Positions 24,545 through 36,769 of a DNA stretch of 64,000 bases are shown piece after piece. Each line of letters opens with the position of its first letter. Positions within the stretch are counted from its first letter, which is position 1. The stretch comes from Anaeramoeba flamelloides (Eukaryota; Metamonada; Anaeramoebidae). The stretch is from the NCBI GenBank assembly GCA_027625915.1, contig JANTQA010000057.1, positions 310,001-374,000 on the forward strand. Reading direction: 5' to 3'. A program made the translations under genes and the position numbers. The notes below the pieces were generated by a model. The model made no database searches and was not told where the DNA came from. It saw only the letters and a list, made by a program, of their open reading frames with translations.

Positions 24545-24785
24545 AAAAGCAAACTTTCTTTTTTTTTATTAAAAAAAAAAAAAAAAAGCAAAAAAATAAA
24601 AAAAAGAATTACCTATATTTAAGAGCACCATATTTTGATGTGTCTTGAGTAACAAGTCTTCTTCTAGCGTAGTAGTCAGTTTTACATTCACGTCTTCTTC
24701 GGAATTTGGTTTGGTATCTCATGAAATAACTCTTTTTTTTTTGGAGTTTTGGGAATGCGCCCTTCTTCTTTCTTTTTTTACCCAT
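23425..24785 (-). CDS. RPL5: 60S ribosomal protein uL18 (RPL5), 3 exons
   Basis: Large-subunit protein that binds 5S rRNA together with uL5. Minus-strand exons 24785-24613, 24408-24069 and 23922-23425 join in frame with GT-AG introns (GTAATT and GTTTGT), giving about 336 residues. Diagnostic family blocks: [123 protein letters not shown] and [15 protein letters not shown]. Human RPL5 has 297 residues; the extra length is a Glu/Asp-rich tail (E8 then [18 protein letters not shown]) and an N-terminal [12 protein letters not shown]. Intron 1 contains a run of about 33 A. ATG 24785 is the only sensible start. Housekeeping gene, so strong expression is expected. Confidence 0.96.
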
Positions 24786-27700
24786 TTGAATATGCTTGAC
24801 TTTTTGTTCAAAGATAAAGGTTGTTGTTTGTTATAAAGTTAATTTGCATAAGAATTTGAAAAGAAAAAGAAAAAAAAAAAAAAAAAGGAAAATAAAGAAA
24901 AAAGAGAAAAGAAAGTCAATCTTACATTAAATAAAATTAGATTTTTAAAAAAAAATGATTTGTGAAACAAACAAGAATTCTGTCAATACAAATTGTTAAA
25001 ATCTCTAATGGTGAATGAGGCATCAAATTATACTCGTTTTTGTTTACATTTAGGATTATGAATAATTAGAGTAACTTTCTTACGTTATTTGAATTTAGTC
25101 GGGAAGTTATGATTGATAATACTCTTTTTTCTTTTCTAAATTCTTTTACTTGTGTCTTATTTGTTTCACCCAATTGATTTCAACACAATTTAAAGAACAA
25201 AAAGTACTTTGCTATTTCATACATTACACATAGTTAAATATATTTCTTGAACAAACTCTTTTTGAAAAAGAATAAAAGTACATTGAAAATCAAGTAAAAA
25301 TTATTTCGTTTTAATTTTGTATTAACATTACCAATTATACTATTTAAATTATTGTCGAGATAACTTTTTACTTTTACCACAACCATTAAGAGAATCTACA
25401 TACAATATTTTCTGTAATTGGTAAACTAAAAAGAATTTTATCTTCCTTTGATCTTCCTTCTTCAAAAAAAAAAAAGATTTCTTCAAAGAGTTTTTAGTAT
25501 TGTGTCATTAAATAAAATTTACATATTTTTCTAATTTTGATGTATGACGAAACTTCACCTTCAAGTTTTAATTTCTGTTTTTTGAGAGTTCTAAACAAAA
25601 AGATTACTTCATTCGTTCCAAAATAATATTGTTCTTTCAACAAAAACTCACAAACCTAAATCAATCTTTAAAGGGACATTTTGTTTGAAATAGTTTCTCA
25701 AAGTTAGTCAATGAAGTTTTTACCTCATCTTTTCATAATTCTGAATATTGGAATAGAAATTTGAAAATCTATTGTTTTTTTTTAAGGGAGTAAGTAAATT
25801 TTTAAAATTTTGAGTGATTTTGTTTATGTGAAACTGAATCCTTTAAATAATTTCTTTAGCTAAATGTATTAATATTTTAATAAATACGGGAGTGGAATAT
25901 AACCCAGTATAATCTATCTTCTTACCAACCAAAAAATAGCATTCATAAAAATGGCTAGATTGATCACAAAAAATAAATACAAATCATTTATTCCTTGATC
26001 TTATCTGTAACATTTGATACCATTAAATTACTTATTCTTTATTTAGTTTTATTGTAAATTCTGTAGTGGAAAAACTTTTGTTTGTAAAAATTTTTGAGAA
26101 ACAAACTACTTTTTATTTCTAAAGAATTTCCAAAATGTATTTAAAAATCCGATTTTCATTTCATTCAACTAATTCTTGTTTGATTCAGAAAATAGATATT
26201 TTTTTTGAATTCCTTTTCAGAAATAAATATTTTTTGATAAAATTAGTTTGATAGTGTAATTATTTATTTTCCGTACAATAGAGAACGAAAAATAATTCTG
26301 AATCTTATTGAAATTTTTTCTAAAATTTTCTTTGTTCTTGGGTTGAATCTTTTTGTTAAGTTTTTTGATTCCAAAATTCATCCCTTTAATTGTAATTTTG
26401 GAAATAGTATTCTTTTTTTAGGCTTTTTTTAATAAAAATATTTTAAAATTGAATCTTAAAAGCAAATTTGTAAAAAAAAATATTTTGGAAAATAATAATA
26501 AAAAGTAACATGGTAAGAAATTTGAGGGCTTAAATTGTTTACGTTCATACAACTTAAGAATATATATAAAAAAATATCAATAAATACACTTTGGTTGAAT
26601 TTTTTTTCTCTCGATTTCAACAAATTTATTTTAAAACTGATCTTTTTTGTTTGGTCTTAGAAAAGAAAATATTTTTTTCAAAAATATAGACCTTTTCGGA
26701 TATATTTTTTTTGGTTTACTCTTTGATTAATTTCACTCATTCGTATAAACACATTTCTAGATACAAAATATAATTTAATAAAAACTAATTAAAATTTAAT
26801 CAAAAAAAATGTTCAAAAAATCGAAAAATGAAAGATTCAGCTCTGGATTACTTTGATAATTTTCACAAATAAAGCAGCGAATGATTTTTTTGGTTTCAAA
26901 GTTTCAATATCGAGCAGTACTTAAAAAATATTTTTCAGTAAAGTTAACATAATTAAAATTTTTCAAAATTGTAAAATACACTTACATCCTTAAATTTTCA
27001 AGATATGTAACCATTTTAATTAATATTTTGATGAATATTAATTATCTAACAAAAATTACATCAAATGGATTCTGGGACAGAAATTCCAAAACTTATTCTT
27101 TTTTTCTTCAAAAAACCAATAAAATCAGAAAAATCAATAAGGAATTTTTAATTAAAAAATTGATCAAAACAAAAAAATTGCAGGGTCTGTTTTATAATTG
27201 TTTTTATTGAGTCTAATTCAAAGTATCAGAACTATGACCCTACATTCTTATTAATTATCATTTTTTATTAGATTTCTATTATCAATAAGACCTATTCATC
27301 CAAGGATATGATAATAAAATAATGAGTTATTTACTTGCTTCTACAACTTAAAACCAACTGCTTTTCTCTTGAAAGTCCTTTTAAATTAAATATATATTTA
27401 TTTTCAGAGCTTTAAACACAATAATATTAATTTTAAAACACAAAAACAGATAAAGTATTTTAATTTACCATCTTTATTTTGAATTTTCATTTTATAAAAA
27501 AAAAATCTAAAAATTTTTTTGTAACAGAAATTACCTAATATTTTATATAGAGTAATATTTTTTAAGTAAATATTTAGAATTTCGATCTTTCATTTTGAGA
27601 TTTTTTTTAATCAAACCCTAATAAAAATTTTTTTTATTACCTGTTATAAACGTGTTGTAAAGGTTTTATAAAAGTTTAAAATGTTATAAAATTTTCAAAT

Positions 27701-29463
27701 AACAAATTTTATCACTTAAATACTTGTTATAAAATGTGTTATAAAATTTGTAAAATACTATAAACTTGTTATAAGATTTTTTTAAAAAAAATATAGAAAA
27801 AAATCTAATATAAAAGGAAATTTTATGATAAAAATCTTATCGAGAGGTTCTAAAAATATTTTTTTAGGGTAGACATATTCCTAAGAATATCATTTCCACT
27901 AATCGAAAATTTCCCATTTCTTTTATATTTTAATGTAAAAAAAACCTTGAAAAAAGAAACTACAATTTTTAATTAGAAACACACTATTAAAAATTCTACA
28001 TTGTTTAATAAAATAACATAAATTAATCCAAAATCCGGAAATTAATTAATTGAAAAAATTATTAATTTTAAATGTTATAAGTAATTATTATTTAATACTA
28101 GAAAAGTATTGTTTAGGTGAACTTTGTCAATATTTGGAAAATTAAAAAAAAAAAAAAGTTTAAAAATCAGAAAATTTCGCCTATTATTTAAAAGAATGAA
28201 TCTGTGTTTACCAATTTTATACAATATCTTATTCAAATACTCATTTATATTTTATATTTGAAAAAGAAGAAAAAAAAAAAAACTGAGATTTTGTTTGTAA
28301 AATCGGTTATATCATCTAAACATTGGAATTTTTATCCATTTCAAATTCTTAAAGATAGTTAACTTTCTTTTAAAATTGACTATTTAACCCAAACTATAAG
28401 ATATCAATCTAGAAAAAGAAAAAGAAATACCACTAGAACACAATATAACAAATTAGACTTTCTTTCTGAAAAAATCTACCTACAAAAAATTTGAAGGAAT
28501 AAAAATATTTTAAATTTTAAATTTGAAATACAAGAATTTCTAAATGCATTGTTAAATTAACACCAGTGAAAGATAATTAATGTTAGGAAGCATACTAAGA
28601 AAAAAAATATTCTTCTTCTTTATTTCGCCAAATCATAATTCGAAATAATTCTTTTGTAATTTTAAAAATTCTTTTCATATATTTAAGGTTTTTCATTAGC
28701 AGATATTATTTTTTCTAGTATGGCCAGAGTAAAGATGAGGTACAATATATGAAATATAACAAGTGATGTAGATCTGAAAAATATAGCATCATTTTTTATA
28801 TTTTTTCTAAGATTTTTTCTTGAGAAAAATAACATGTCTCTTGATTAACATTCTATCCATTTTAAAATCAGAAAGGAAGTGGAATTATAAAAAGATAAAT
28901 AATTTTTTCATAAACAAAAAAACAAACAAACAAAAACCATTTCCTTTCTTTATTAAATAGATAAAATGTGGTGAAATCTAAAACTTCAGATAAAGCATTA
29001 AATATCTTCTCCCTTGTTTAACTTATGGAAAAGTCTCACTGTTTTTGAAAAAGAACAAATTTAACAAAAAAACTTTCAAGATTAATTATTAATAGTCTAA
29101 TTGATATTTTGGACTGCTTTGGAAAACAAAAAAAAAACAATGTAATTTTAGATATTTAAAATTCTAAACTATTACAAAAGGAGGCATGAAAAATTAACTT
29201 TAGACCAAGGTTTTTGGAGGATCAAAACAAAATTAAAAGTTTTATTATAGATCAAGAGAATTATTTTTTCAATTTTCAAAAAATAAGATTTACTTTCTGA
29301 AATCTAACTCTTTATTGAAAGACAAATTTTAAACCTTAGTATATGATGTAAGTTATGTAGAACAATAATTAAATTTTTGTTCTTCATTTTGTTTCCAAAA
29401 TCTTATTGTAAACTTTTCATTTTTTTAATTTCTCAAAACTTCACAATTTATAATTTTAACAAA
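24786..29463. other. 4.7-kb intergenic region without a recognisable gene
   Basis: Stops in every frame; no TIR pair that I can support. 27640-27790 is a run of degenerate TTATAA(A/G)-type units (TGTTATAAA, GTTATAAAATT, CTTGTTATAAG), possibly a decayed minisatellite. 27028-27210 is an open frame of 60 codons with no motif. Both flanking genes (RPL5 minus, 29464 plus) point outward, so promoters should lie at its two ends. Confidence 0.5.
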
Positions 29464-32400
29464 ATGTCAACACCTGTTGATATATTTGGTAACTTTTCTT
29501 TGACTATTAAAAATTATTTTTCTTTTTTTTGATTCTGTCTTCTTAATAGAACAAAAACAAATAAAAAACAAAAACAAAAACAAAAACAAAATTTTTTTTT
29601 AATAACCATTTCTTTTTTTCCAAAATAAACAAGAGTACTTTTACAAAAACAAATCAGGAGAAGAGGCAAACAAAATCTTTTTAAGATCTCTTTATTCAAA
29701 TTTCTATAGTTTAACAAGAAAAGAAATCAAAAAAATAAAATTTGGAAGGAAAATCGATCATTTCAAACAGCAAGCACAAGAGCGGTTTGCAAAAGGGAAA
29801 ACTGAATTTTATTTCTTAGGATCGACAGAAGATGGGAATCTAAATTCCTACAATTTTGTTTTCTCCTTTGAAGGTTTGGAGATTATTTCCTTTGGATCAA
29901 CAAAAATGAAAATCAAATGGAATGAAAAAGATCTTCATTTGTTTTTATCCAAGGGCAACCCACAAGTTATGATGATCCGAATAACGAAGGACTTGCATTT
30001 TTTATTGATTAGCAAGAATAAGTACGATACTTATTGTCTTTGGAAAACTTTCAATTTGTATAAAAAATATTCTTCAGCACTCTTCAATAATGATTTGGAT
30101 CTTGAGCAAATCAAACTAATTGGTTCTGTGTTTGGGAAAAAGTCCGAGTCTAAAGCAATAGCCTTACATTTTTGGCATGTCGGGAAAGTGAAATGTGATT
30201 TAGTTGTGAAACAGGGCTTTAGGAAAACAAAAAAAATCAAAATAAGCCAAATTGAAGAAGATGGTGAAGAAGAAAAAGAAAAAGAAAAACACAAAATTGA
30301 TGAAAAATGTGTGATAAATTTAAGTTACTTCAATATGTCGATTCACAATTCCAAAGAGAAAGAAATTTTTTTTTCAAAATGGAAATCGAGAAAATGGGTT
30401 TTCCAATATAATGACAAAGAAGATCCAAAAATAATTAAGGTCGATATCGAAAACAAAGAAAAAAATTTATCAAAGAACTTTCTTTTAAAAAAATCCACAA
30501 CCCAATCATTTATTTTTAAGAGTAGTACAGTTGATTCAGCTATGATCTTATATGAAGCATTATTGATTTTTTCAAAAATTAGTAATAATGAGGAACACTT
30601 GCGATTTTTAAAGAATAATCAACACTTTAATAATTTAATTTTCCAAAATGAAGAAATTGTATTAAGTAGTAAGAAAGAAAATGAAAATAAAAAGAAAGAT
30701 AAAAAAGAAACGAGAAAGGAAACGGAAACGGAAACGGAAACGGAAACGGAAACGGAAACAGAAAAGGAAAAGAAAAAAGAAAAAGAAAAGGAAAAAAAAA
30801 AGAAAGTGATTTCTTTTCAAATAGATGATCCAAATCAAGTTAATGAAAATGAAAAAGCTAATAAAAAAAAAGAAAAAAAAGAAAAAGATAAAAAGAAAAA
30901 GAAAGATAAAGAGATAAAAAAAGAAAAGAAAGATCAAGATAAAAAAAAAGATAAAGAAAAAGGACAATATGAAAAATTTCTCACAAAAATTCTTTCAAAT
31001 GAGGGCAAAACTTTAAATAGTGCTGAAATAATATTAAAGAAAAAAACCTTATATTTTTTATCTCCAAAATTATCTTTTAAGTTATTAAAAAGAAAAAATG
31101 TTACTATTAAAAAAACAAAAGTGGATCGGACATTATTAACTTTAGAAATTCCATACTATCAAACTCTAATATTACGATTCGGATCAAAAGAAGAAAACCA
31201 AAAGTTTTATAACTCTTTTAAAACTTTGGACGACTCAAAATTAAAAGTGAAAAAAATTAGAAAAAAGGAAAAAAAAAATGAAGACAAAAAGAAGGATGAA
31301 AAAGCTAATGGAAAAAAAGAAAAAAAAGAAAAAAAGGATAAAAAAGAAAAAAAGGAAAAAAAAGATAAAAAACATAAAAAAGATAAAAAAGACAAAAAAG
31401 ATAATAACAAAAAAAATGAAAATAAAGAAAAAGTAAAAGAAAAAGATAAGGAAAATGAAGAAAAAAAAAAAAAAAAAAAGAAAGTGATTTCATTTCAAAT
31501 AGATGATCCAAATCAAAAAAATAAAAATGAAAAAATAAACCCAAAGGATGATGATTCTAATGATTCTGATCATTTTAATGACTCGAATGATTTCAACAAT
31601 TTGGATGAAGATAGTAAAGATACTGAATTAGTTCAAGATAATGAAGCAAACAAAGAAAATAAAGAGAGTGAATCAATCGAAGAAAGCCAAGAGGGCGAAG
31701 ATAACGGAGAAGAAGAAGAAAAAGAAGAAAAGAAAGAAAAAGACGGAAACAAGGAAGAAGAAGAAAACAAAGAAACAGAAGAAAAAGAAGAAGAAGAAAA
31801 ATTCAAGAATGATGATATAAAACAAAAAAAAAATGATTCTGTAATAAACCAAGAAAATAAACCAAATCAAAAAGAAGAAATAAATAAAGATAAACTAAAT
31901 ATCGGTCCTGAAACAAAATCCGAATCAGGCAATGATATAAGTTTACAAATCAGTGGTGGGCTTGAAAAAAACAAAGAAAATTTAAAAAGTGAAAAAATAG
32001 AGAACCAACCCACAGGTAATAATAAAGAAGAAGAAGATATGATTTTATCAAGCGAAAGTGAAGAAAACCAAAAAAAGGAAAATGAAAAGAAAGAGGAGAA
32101 GGAGACGAAGGAGAAGAAGGAGAAAGAGAAGGAGAAAAAGGAGAAGGAGAAGAAGGGGAAGAAGAAGAAGGAGAAGGAGAAGAATGAGAAGGAGAAGGAG
32201 AAGGAAAAGAAGAAAGAGAAGGAAAAGAAGGAGAAGAAGGAAAAGAAGGAGAAGAAGGAGAAGAAGGAGAAGAAGGAGAAGGAGAAGGAGAAGGAGAAGA
32301 AGAAGGAGAAGAATGAAAAGAAGAAGGAGAAGGAAAAGAAGAAGGAGAAGGAGAAGGAAAAGAAGAAGGAGAAGGAGAAAGACAAAGAGAAGGACAACGG

Positions 32401-32839
32401 GAAGGGGAAGGGCAATGAGAAGGAGAGAGAGAATGAGGATCGGGATGAAAGGGGGAAGGAGAAGGAGAGAGAGAATGAGAAGGAAAAAAATACAAAGAAT
32501 AATAAAAAAAAAAGAAACAAATTAGTAACATTTAATGAACCATTATTGGAAACATTTAAAGTTACCTTTTATGATTCAAAAAGTTTTAATCAAGGAAAAG
32601 GAAAAATCCAAATTTTTAATACAAAATGGGAAATTTATTTACCAAATAAAAAACAATTGTCCTTGCAATTTTCATCAAAAATTAAGCTATTTAAATCACC
32701 CGAAAACTCCAAATTAGTCCAAATACAAAAACCAGATCAAGATTCTCTGATAATCCTTTTTGATAGCAAAGAAAAAAGTGTTAAATTTTTTAGATTATTT
32801 ACCTCTTTTACAAAAAAATCTTCAAAAAATGATAAATAA
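29464..32839 (+). CDS. Unrecognised protein: PH-like beta blocks separated by Lys/Glu repeats
   Basis: Exon 1 (29464-29488, MSTPVDIF) joins exon 2 (29634-32839) through the split codon G|AG and a 145-nt intron; about 1,076 residues. The N-terminal part (EYFYKNKSGEEANKIFLRSL, then a beta-rich stretch to about 180) is followed by a second block (about 184-328), a third (about 455-540) and a fourth at the C-terminus (about 980-1076). Blocks 2-4 alternate short beta-like strands and end in a helix (LYEALLIFSKI, ENQKFYNSFKTL, SVKFFRLFTSFTK), which resembles PH-domain architecture; that is an inference from pattern, not a family match. The linkers are extreme: TETETE, KEKKEK and EEE runs, charge about one residue in two. 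The phrase KKVISFQIDDPNQ occurs twice. A membrane or cytoskeletal adaptor is possible; function unknown. Confidence 0.85.
32090..32495 (+). repeat. About 400-bp polypurine (GAGAAG)n tract within the coding region
   Basis: Almost uninterrupted purines (GGAGAAGGAGAAGAAGG-type units) encoding KEKEKKEK. The strand asymmetry makes all frames open on both strands here, so opposite-strand frames of Phe/Ser or Pro/Ser are artefacts. Confidence 0.9.
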
Positions 32840-33361
32840 TTCGGTTTTTACCAGAATTTAGAATCCTTTACCATTATTAATGTATTAATTTCTTTTTTTT
32901 TTGATTTATTTTTTTATTGTAGGGATCTTCATCCTAAGAAGGAATTTTTAATATTACTCTTAATAATATCATAATTCTTTTTTTAATTCGTAATTTTTTT
33001 TCTCTTTTTACAAAAATTTTCAGATCTAAAAATTAAATTATTTTTAATTTCAATAAGTTCTGAAAGCCAATTTAAGAAAATAAACTCTATTCCAACTCTT
33101 TTTTTTTTTTGAAAATTGTTATTTGTGGGTTGTCCATATTCTAAAGTTTTCTAAGGTTTGCTGATCTTGATGCTTTTTCAAATTTTGAGTTCTGGATTCA
33201 GATTTTTTAAAAAAGAATTTTGTTAAAGTATCTCTATAAAGTGAATTAGTATTTCCAAGCAATTCCAATTTGATTTTTGAACATGAAAAGTCAGATAATC
33301 CATAATTAGATCACAAAAGATGATAATTATTTCATCTTTTCATTTTTATGTTTAAATAAAC
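32840..33361. other. Intergenic, no gene seen
   Basis: 3' flank of the Lys/Glu-rich gene; AT-rich, nothing supported. Confidence 0.5.
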
Positions 33362-33888
33362 TAGATTCCAAAAATTTGGACACAGTTTATACAGTTGAAA
33401 GAACATCATTCCTGTACTTTAAATTCAAATTGGAAAGAATTTTGATTTTACAAACTATTTCATTTTTTGTCTTTTTTGTTTTGTTTTCATTTCCTTTTTT
33501 GCAGTTACGTAATCTGTTTGGTTAGATCTCGAAATTTTTTTCAATGGTTGATAGAAGGTTAGTGTTGAGTATGTTAAATTGGAAAATCAAATACAATTGG
33601 TAGATGGTATCTTATCATTTGATCGATCAACAATGGTTGGTGAAATTTCAACAAATTTACCAATACATTTTTTGTTCCGCTCGTTTCATTATTTTGGACA
33701 CACCTGCTTTTATTTTTGAGTTTTAAATTGTTTTCTTTTATTTGGATGAAAATGATTACTTATAAAAACATTAATACCTTGTAACTTAAATGTAGTTTTA
33801 TATTAGGTTTGGGAAAATACAATAAATTGGGTTTTTTTTTGCCTATTTTTGATTTTGGGTGTGTCCAAATTTTTGGAACGGGGTTTAC
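33362..33888 (+). mobile_element. P-family TIR element, copy 2
   Basis: The left end TTCCAAAAATTTGGACACAG and right end CCAAATTTTTGGAACGGGGT form terminal inverted repeats (TTCCAAAAATTTGGACACA in both directions). The interior shares GATGGTATCTTATCATTTGA, GATTACTTATAAAAA and the GCCTATTTTTGATTTTGGGT block with copies at 7177-7706 and 63361-63866. About 527 bp, non-coding. Best-preserved copy of the family here. Confidence 0.87.
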
Positions 33889-34165
33889 ATAACAATTCTA
33901 CTTTTGTATTTTCAAAGCCTTTTTTCCCACAAGACCATTTGAAAAACATAACCTCTTTTATTGTCTTTTGTTTTATGTAATAACTCCCAAGATTGGGAAC
34001 CCATTGGAAGAATTGACTACCAATATTCAATTTTGGTTTTATTGATAAGAAGTGTTTACCAAATGAAAAAGTTCACAATTTTAAAATTATTCAAAATAAA
34101 ATTAAACACAAGTTATATTAGACTTTAGATTATTTTATGAATTCTACTTGGCTCAAATGATGACA

Positions 34166-34190
34166 CCCCCCCCCCCCCTTTTTTTTTTTT
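34166..34190. repeat. C13-T12 homopolymer junction
   Basis: Thirteen C followed directly by about a dozen T, unique in the window; potential quadruplex or triplex former and a likely assembly-error site. Confidence 0.75.
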
Positions 34191-34700
34191 TATTTTTAAT
34201 ACACATACCGAAATAAGGATAAATTATTTAATTTTCAAAATTAGTAGAAACAAATTGTAATAGAAGGGTTTTTTTTTTTGATCTATACACATACAGAATC
34301 ATTTTAAAAAAGTGAAAACATTTTTTTTTAGGATTTTATCAGAATTAAAACTTATTTGAAGTTTTATGTTTTAATAAAGTAATATATTTTTTTTAAATAA
34401 GTTCTTTATTCACACTCCAAACTCTAAACTACATTTAAAGGTTGATCCTTCACTTTAGTAAAATAGAAAACTTGAAAACGTTTTAATTCTGAAAAAGTTT
34501 TTACTTTGTTAAAATAGAAAACTTGATACGATTTAATTTCTGAAAAAAAATTTCACTTTATTGAAATAGAAACTTGAAAAAAGTTCAAAAAAACCCGCAC
34601 CTTTTTAAAACGACTAATACGTATCCGAAAAATGAATTTATTGAGAAAATTTTGTACATAAAAGAATTTATTTTCTCAGAAATTATTTAATTTTTTATAA

Positions 34701-34705
<5 letters not shown>

Positions 34706-34738
<33 letters not shown>
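34706..34738. repeat. (TA)n microsatellite
   Basis: About 16 TA units just downstream of the RABL6-like gene's stop codon side, continuing into imperfect ATAATATA. Confidence 0.9.
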
Positions 34739-34743
<5 letters not shown>

Positions 34744-34811
34744 ATATATAATTTGAAAAAGAATTTTAAATATACCAATTAATAATTTGAGAAATACTTG
34801 GTTCTTAATTG

Positions 34812-36547
34812 TTAATTTTTTTTAATTTTTAAATTTTTATAGTCATTTTGAACATTTAATTGGGAAAATTTTTGAAATTTTAAATTGTAATCCATATAAG
34901 GGTTATTTGACAAATCTTGTGAGATAAATTGATTTTTTGTTGATATTATTTGTGTCAAATTCTTTGAAAATCTCCTTTTATCAAAAGTTTTTTGATCATG
35001 TTTTTTTTTATCTTTTTTGTTTTTTGAAAATCTTTTGTTAATATTTGAAAAGAAAATCGAATTCATCCTGTTATACAATTTTTCGTCTTGAAATAAAGGT
35101 AAATGAAAATTCGAATTCCTCTTTGTTTTGGAATACTTTTTCACAGAAAAAGCCTTTTCATTGACAAAATTATTTTTGTGATCAATATTTTTTTTGAAAT
35201 GATTTTGTTGGTGTTTTAATGTTAAAGTTTTATGTCTCTTCAGATTTTTTGTCTTCATTTTGTTGATCATAATCTTTTTTAAAGATCTATTATTAACTTT
35301 ATTCGATTTATTTTTATTATTTCTACTTGCTCTTGGTATATTGGAATTGTAATTTGCAGTGGATGTTGTGGTTTGGTTTCTCTTTCTTTTTGATTTGGAG
35401 GAGAATTTTTTCTTTGAACTGCTCTTTGAAATTATTTGTTTCTTTTGGGTTGGTTTGTGGTTCCCTTTATTGGTATTTTTATTATTCTTTGAAAAAATGT
35501 TGACTGATTTTTGGATATAAACAAGAAATTGTGGGTTAACTGGGGAGTATTCAAAATTAAACCTAGAGTCTGGTATTTTTAATAATCTTTGTGAAGAACC
35601 TATCACCCTTTTTCTTGATTCTGTTGCAAGATGTAAGATTTCTTTTTGTTCTTTTTCAATAATTGTTTTTTTCCAATAATAGTATGGTAATTGAACCCAA
35701 TTAATTAGATTGTTAACCCCATATTCTGATAATACACTTAATTCCAAGAGACTAATCTTTAATCCTTTTTTAATTGAGCAAATTTTAACCCATTTTTTGG
35801 CTTCTTCAAGGTTTACATAACCAGTACCTTTGAAGTGAAGCTGATCTCCATAATATTGTTTCTTTGTAATTTGCAACGAAGAGTGTCTTGTAGGTTGACC
35901 TAAATCTTGGAAACTTGAAAGAATTAAGATAGGTATTCTTGTTTTTAACTTCCAAACCTGTTTAATAACCCATTCAAATGTAACTCTCCGAAAGGGGTTA
36001 AACAGAAAAATAATACCCGAAACTGAATTTCTCTCTTTGATCTTTTGCTTTAAATGGTCTTGTAAGGGCTCTGAGAAATTATTACTTTTTCTTTGGGAGT
36101 TCCTGTGATTGAATTCTTCTTCTTTAGAAACATTACTCAATTCTAAGTATATTTATGAAAAATAATATATTAAAATCAGTTGATCAGAACTTTTTCAAAA
36201 GATCAAATCATTTACAAAAAGAAAAAAAAAGAAATACTTTTCAATTTGGTTATGCTGGAAAATTCCTTACGAACTTGTTTTGAAAGAATATTATTAACAT
36301 AAATTTTAATTTTTTTTTGATTTTTAGGATTCACCCATTGAAATGAAACAATTTCGTTTTTTGTTGATTTTTGGTATTCTTCACAAAAAGGTTTCCTCTT
36401 GAAATAATTAATGAGTGATGTTTTTCCCGTTGCTGTCGATCCTAAAAGATTGATTATAAAATAACCATTCTCTTTTGTTGTTGTAAAGGACGTTGAATAA
36501 TAATCAATGGCTTGAGAAAAAATATGATAAAGAGATAAATTACCCAT
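34812..36547 (-). CDS. RABL6-like (RBEL1/PARF type) small-GTPase-family protein
   Basis: Two minus-strand exons, 36547-36271 and 36142-34812; the 5' site GTAAGG and split codon C|AA give about 535 residues. A second possible 5' site (GTATTT, 36237) is also in phase. The P-loop is GSTATGKTSL (about residues 36-45). Downstream blocks parallel the RABL6 family: KPFCEEYQKSTKNEIVSFQW (RABL6 KFVEEYIPTQEIQVTSIHW), then SGIIFLFNPFRRVTFEWVI, RIPILILSSFQDLG (RABL6 HVPVCVLGNYRDMG in place of the NKxD box) and LSVLSEYGVNNLINWVQLPYYYW (RABL6 SMKNSFGLKYLHKFFNIPFL). No classical DxxG is evident. The C-terminal half is Lys/Asn/Ser-rich and probably disordered. The start is the first in-frame ATG (MGNLSLYHIF); an upstream coding exon is possible because the frame stays open 14 codons further. 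Confidence 0.8.
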
Positions 36548-36769
36548 AAATGATTTTTCTAAATAATGAATTCTTTTTAAACTTGTCAAAAACTTTGTCA
36601 GAAAATCGATTGATCACTTTTTTCTTTTTGGTTGTTTTTTTTTATTTAGAGTTAGCTGCCAATAGAAAAACCTCAAAATCGATTATTTTATTCTTGTAAC
36701 TATTTGTAAATATCAAAATATGTATTCATATTATGAAGATATTTATACTGTTAAAATCAAATTAAACTA
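36548..36769. other. Short 5' flank of the RABL6-like gene
   Basis: Only short open frames; presumably promoter and 5' UTR. Nothing specific seen. Confidence 0.4.

Noticed and set aside
30719-30760. GGAAAC tandem units as a telomere-like repeat
   Set aside because: Only about six units, in frame as Thr-Glu within a coding exon; ordinary coding microsatellite.
31867-32531. Long minus-strand frames of Phe/Ser (217 codons) and Pro/Ser (193 codons)
   Set aside because: Shadows of the polypurine GAGAAG tract coding for the Lys/Glu linker on the plus strand; no start or splice context and pure low complexity.
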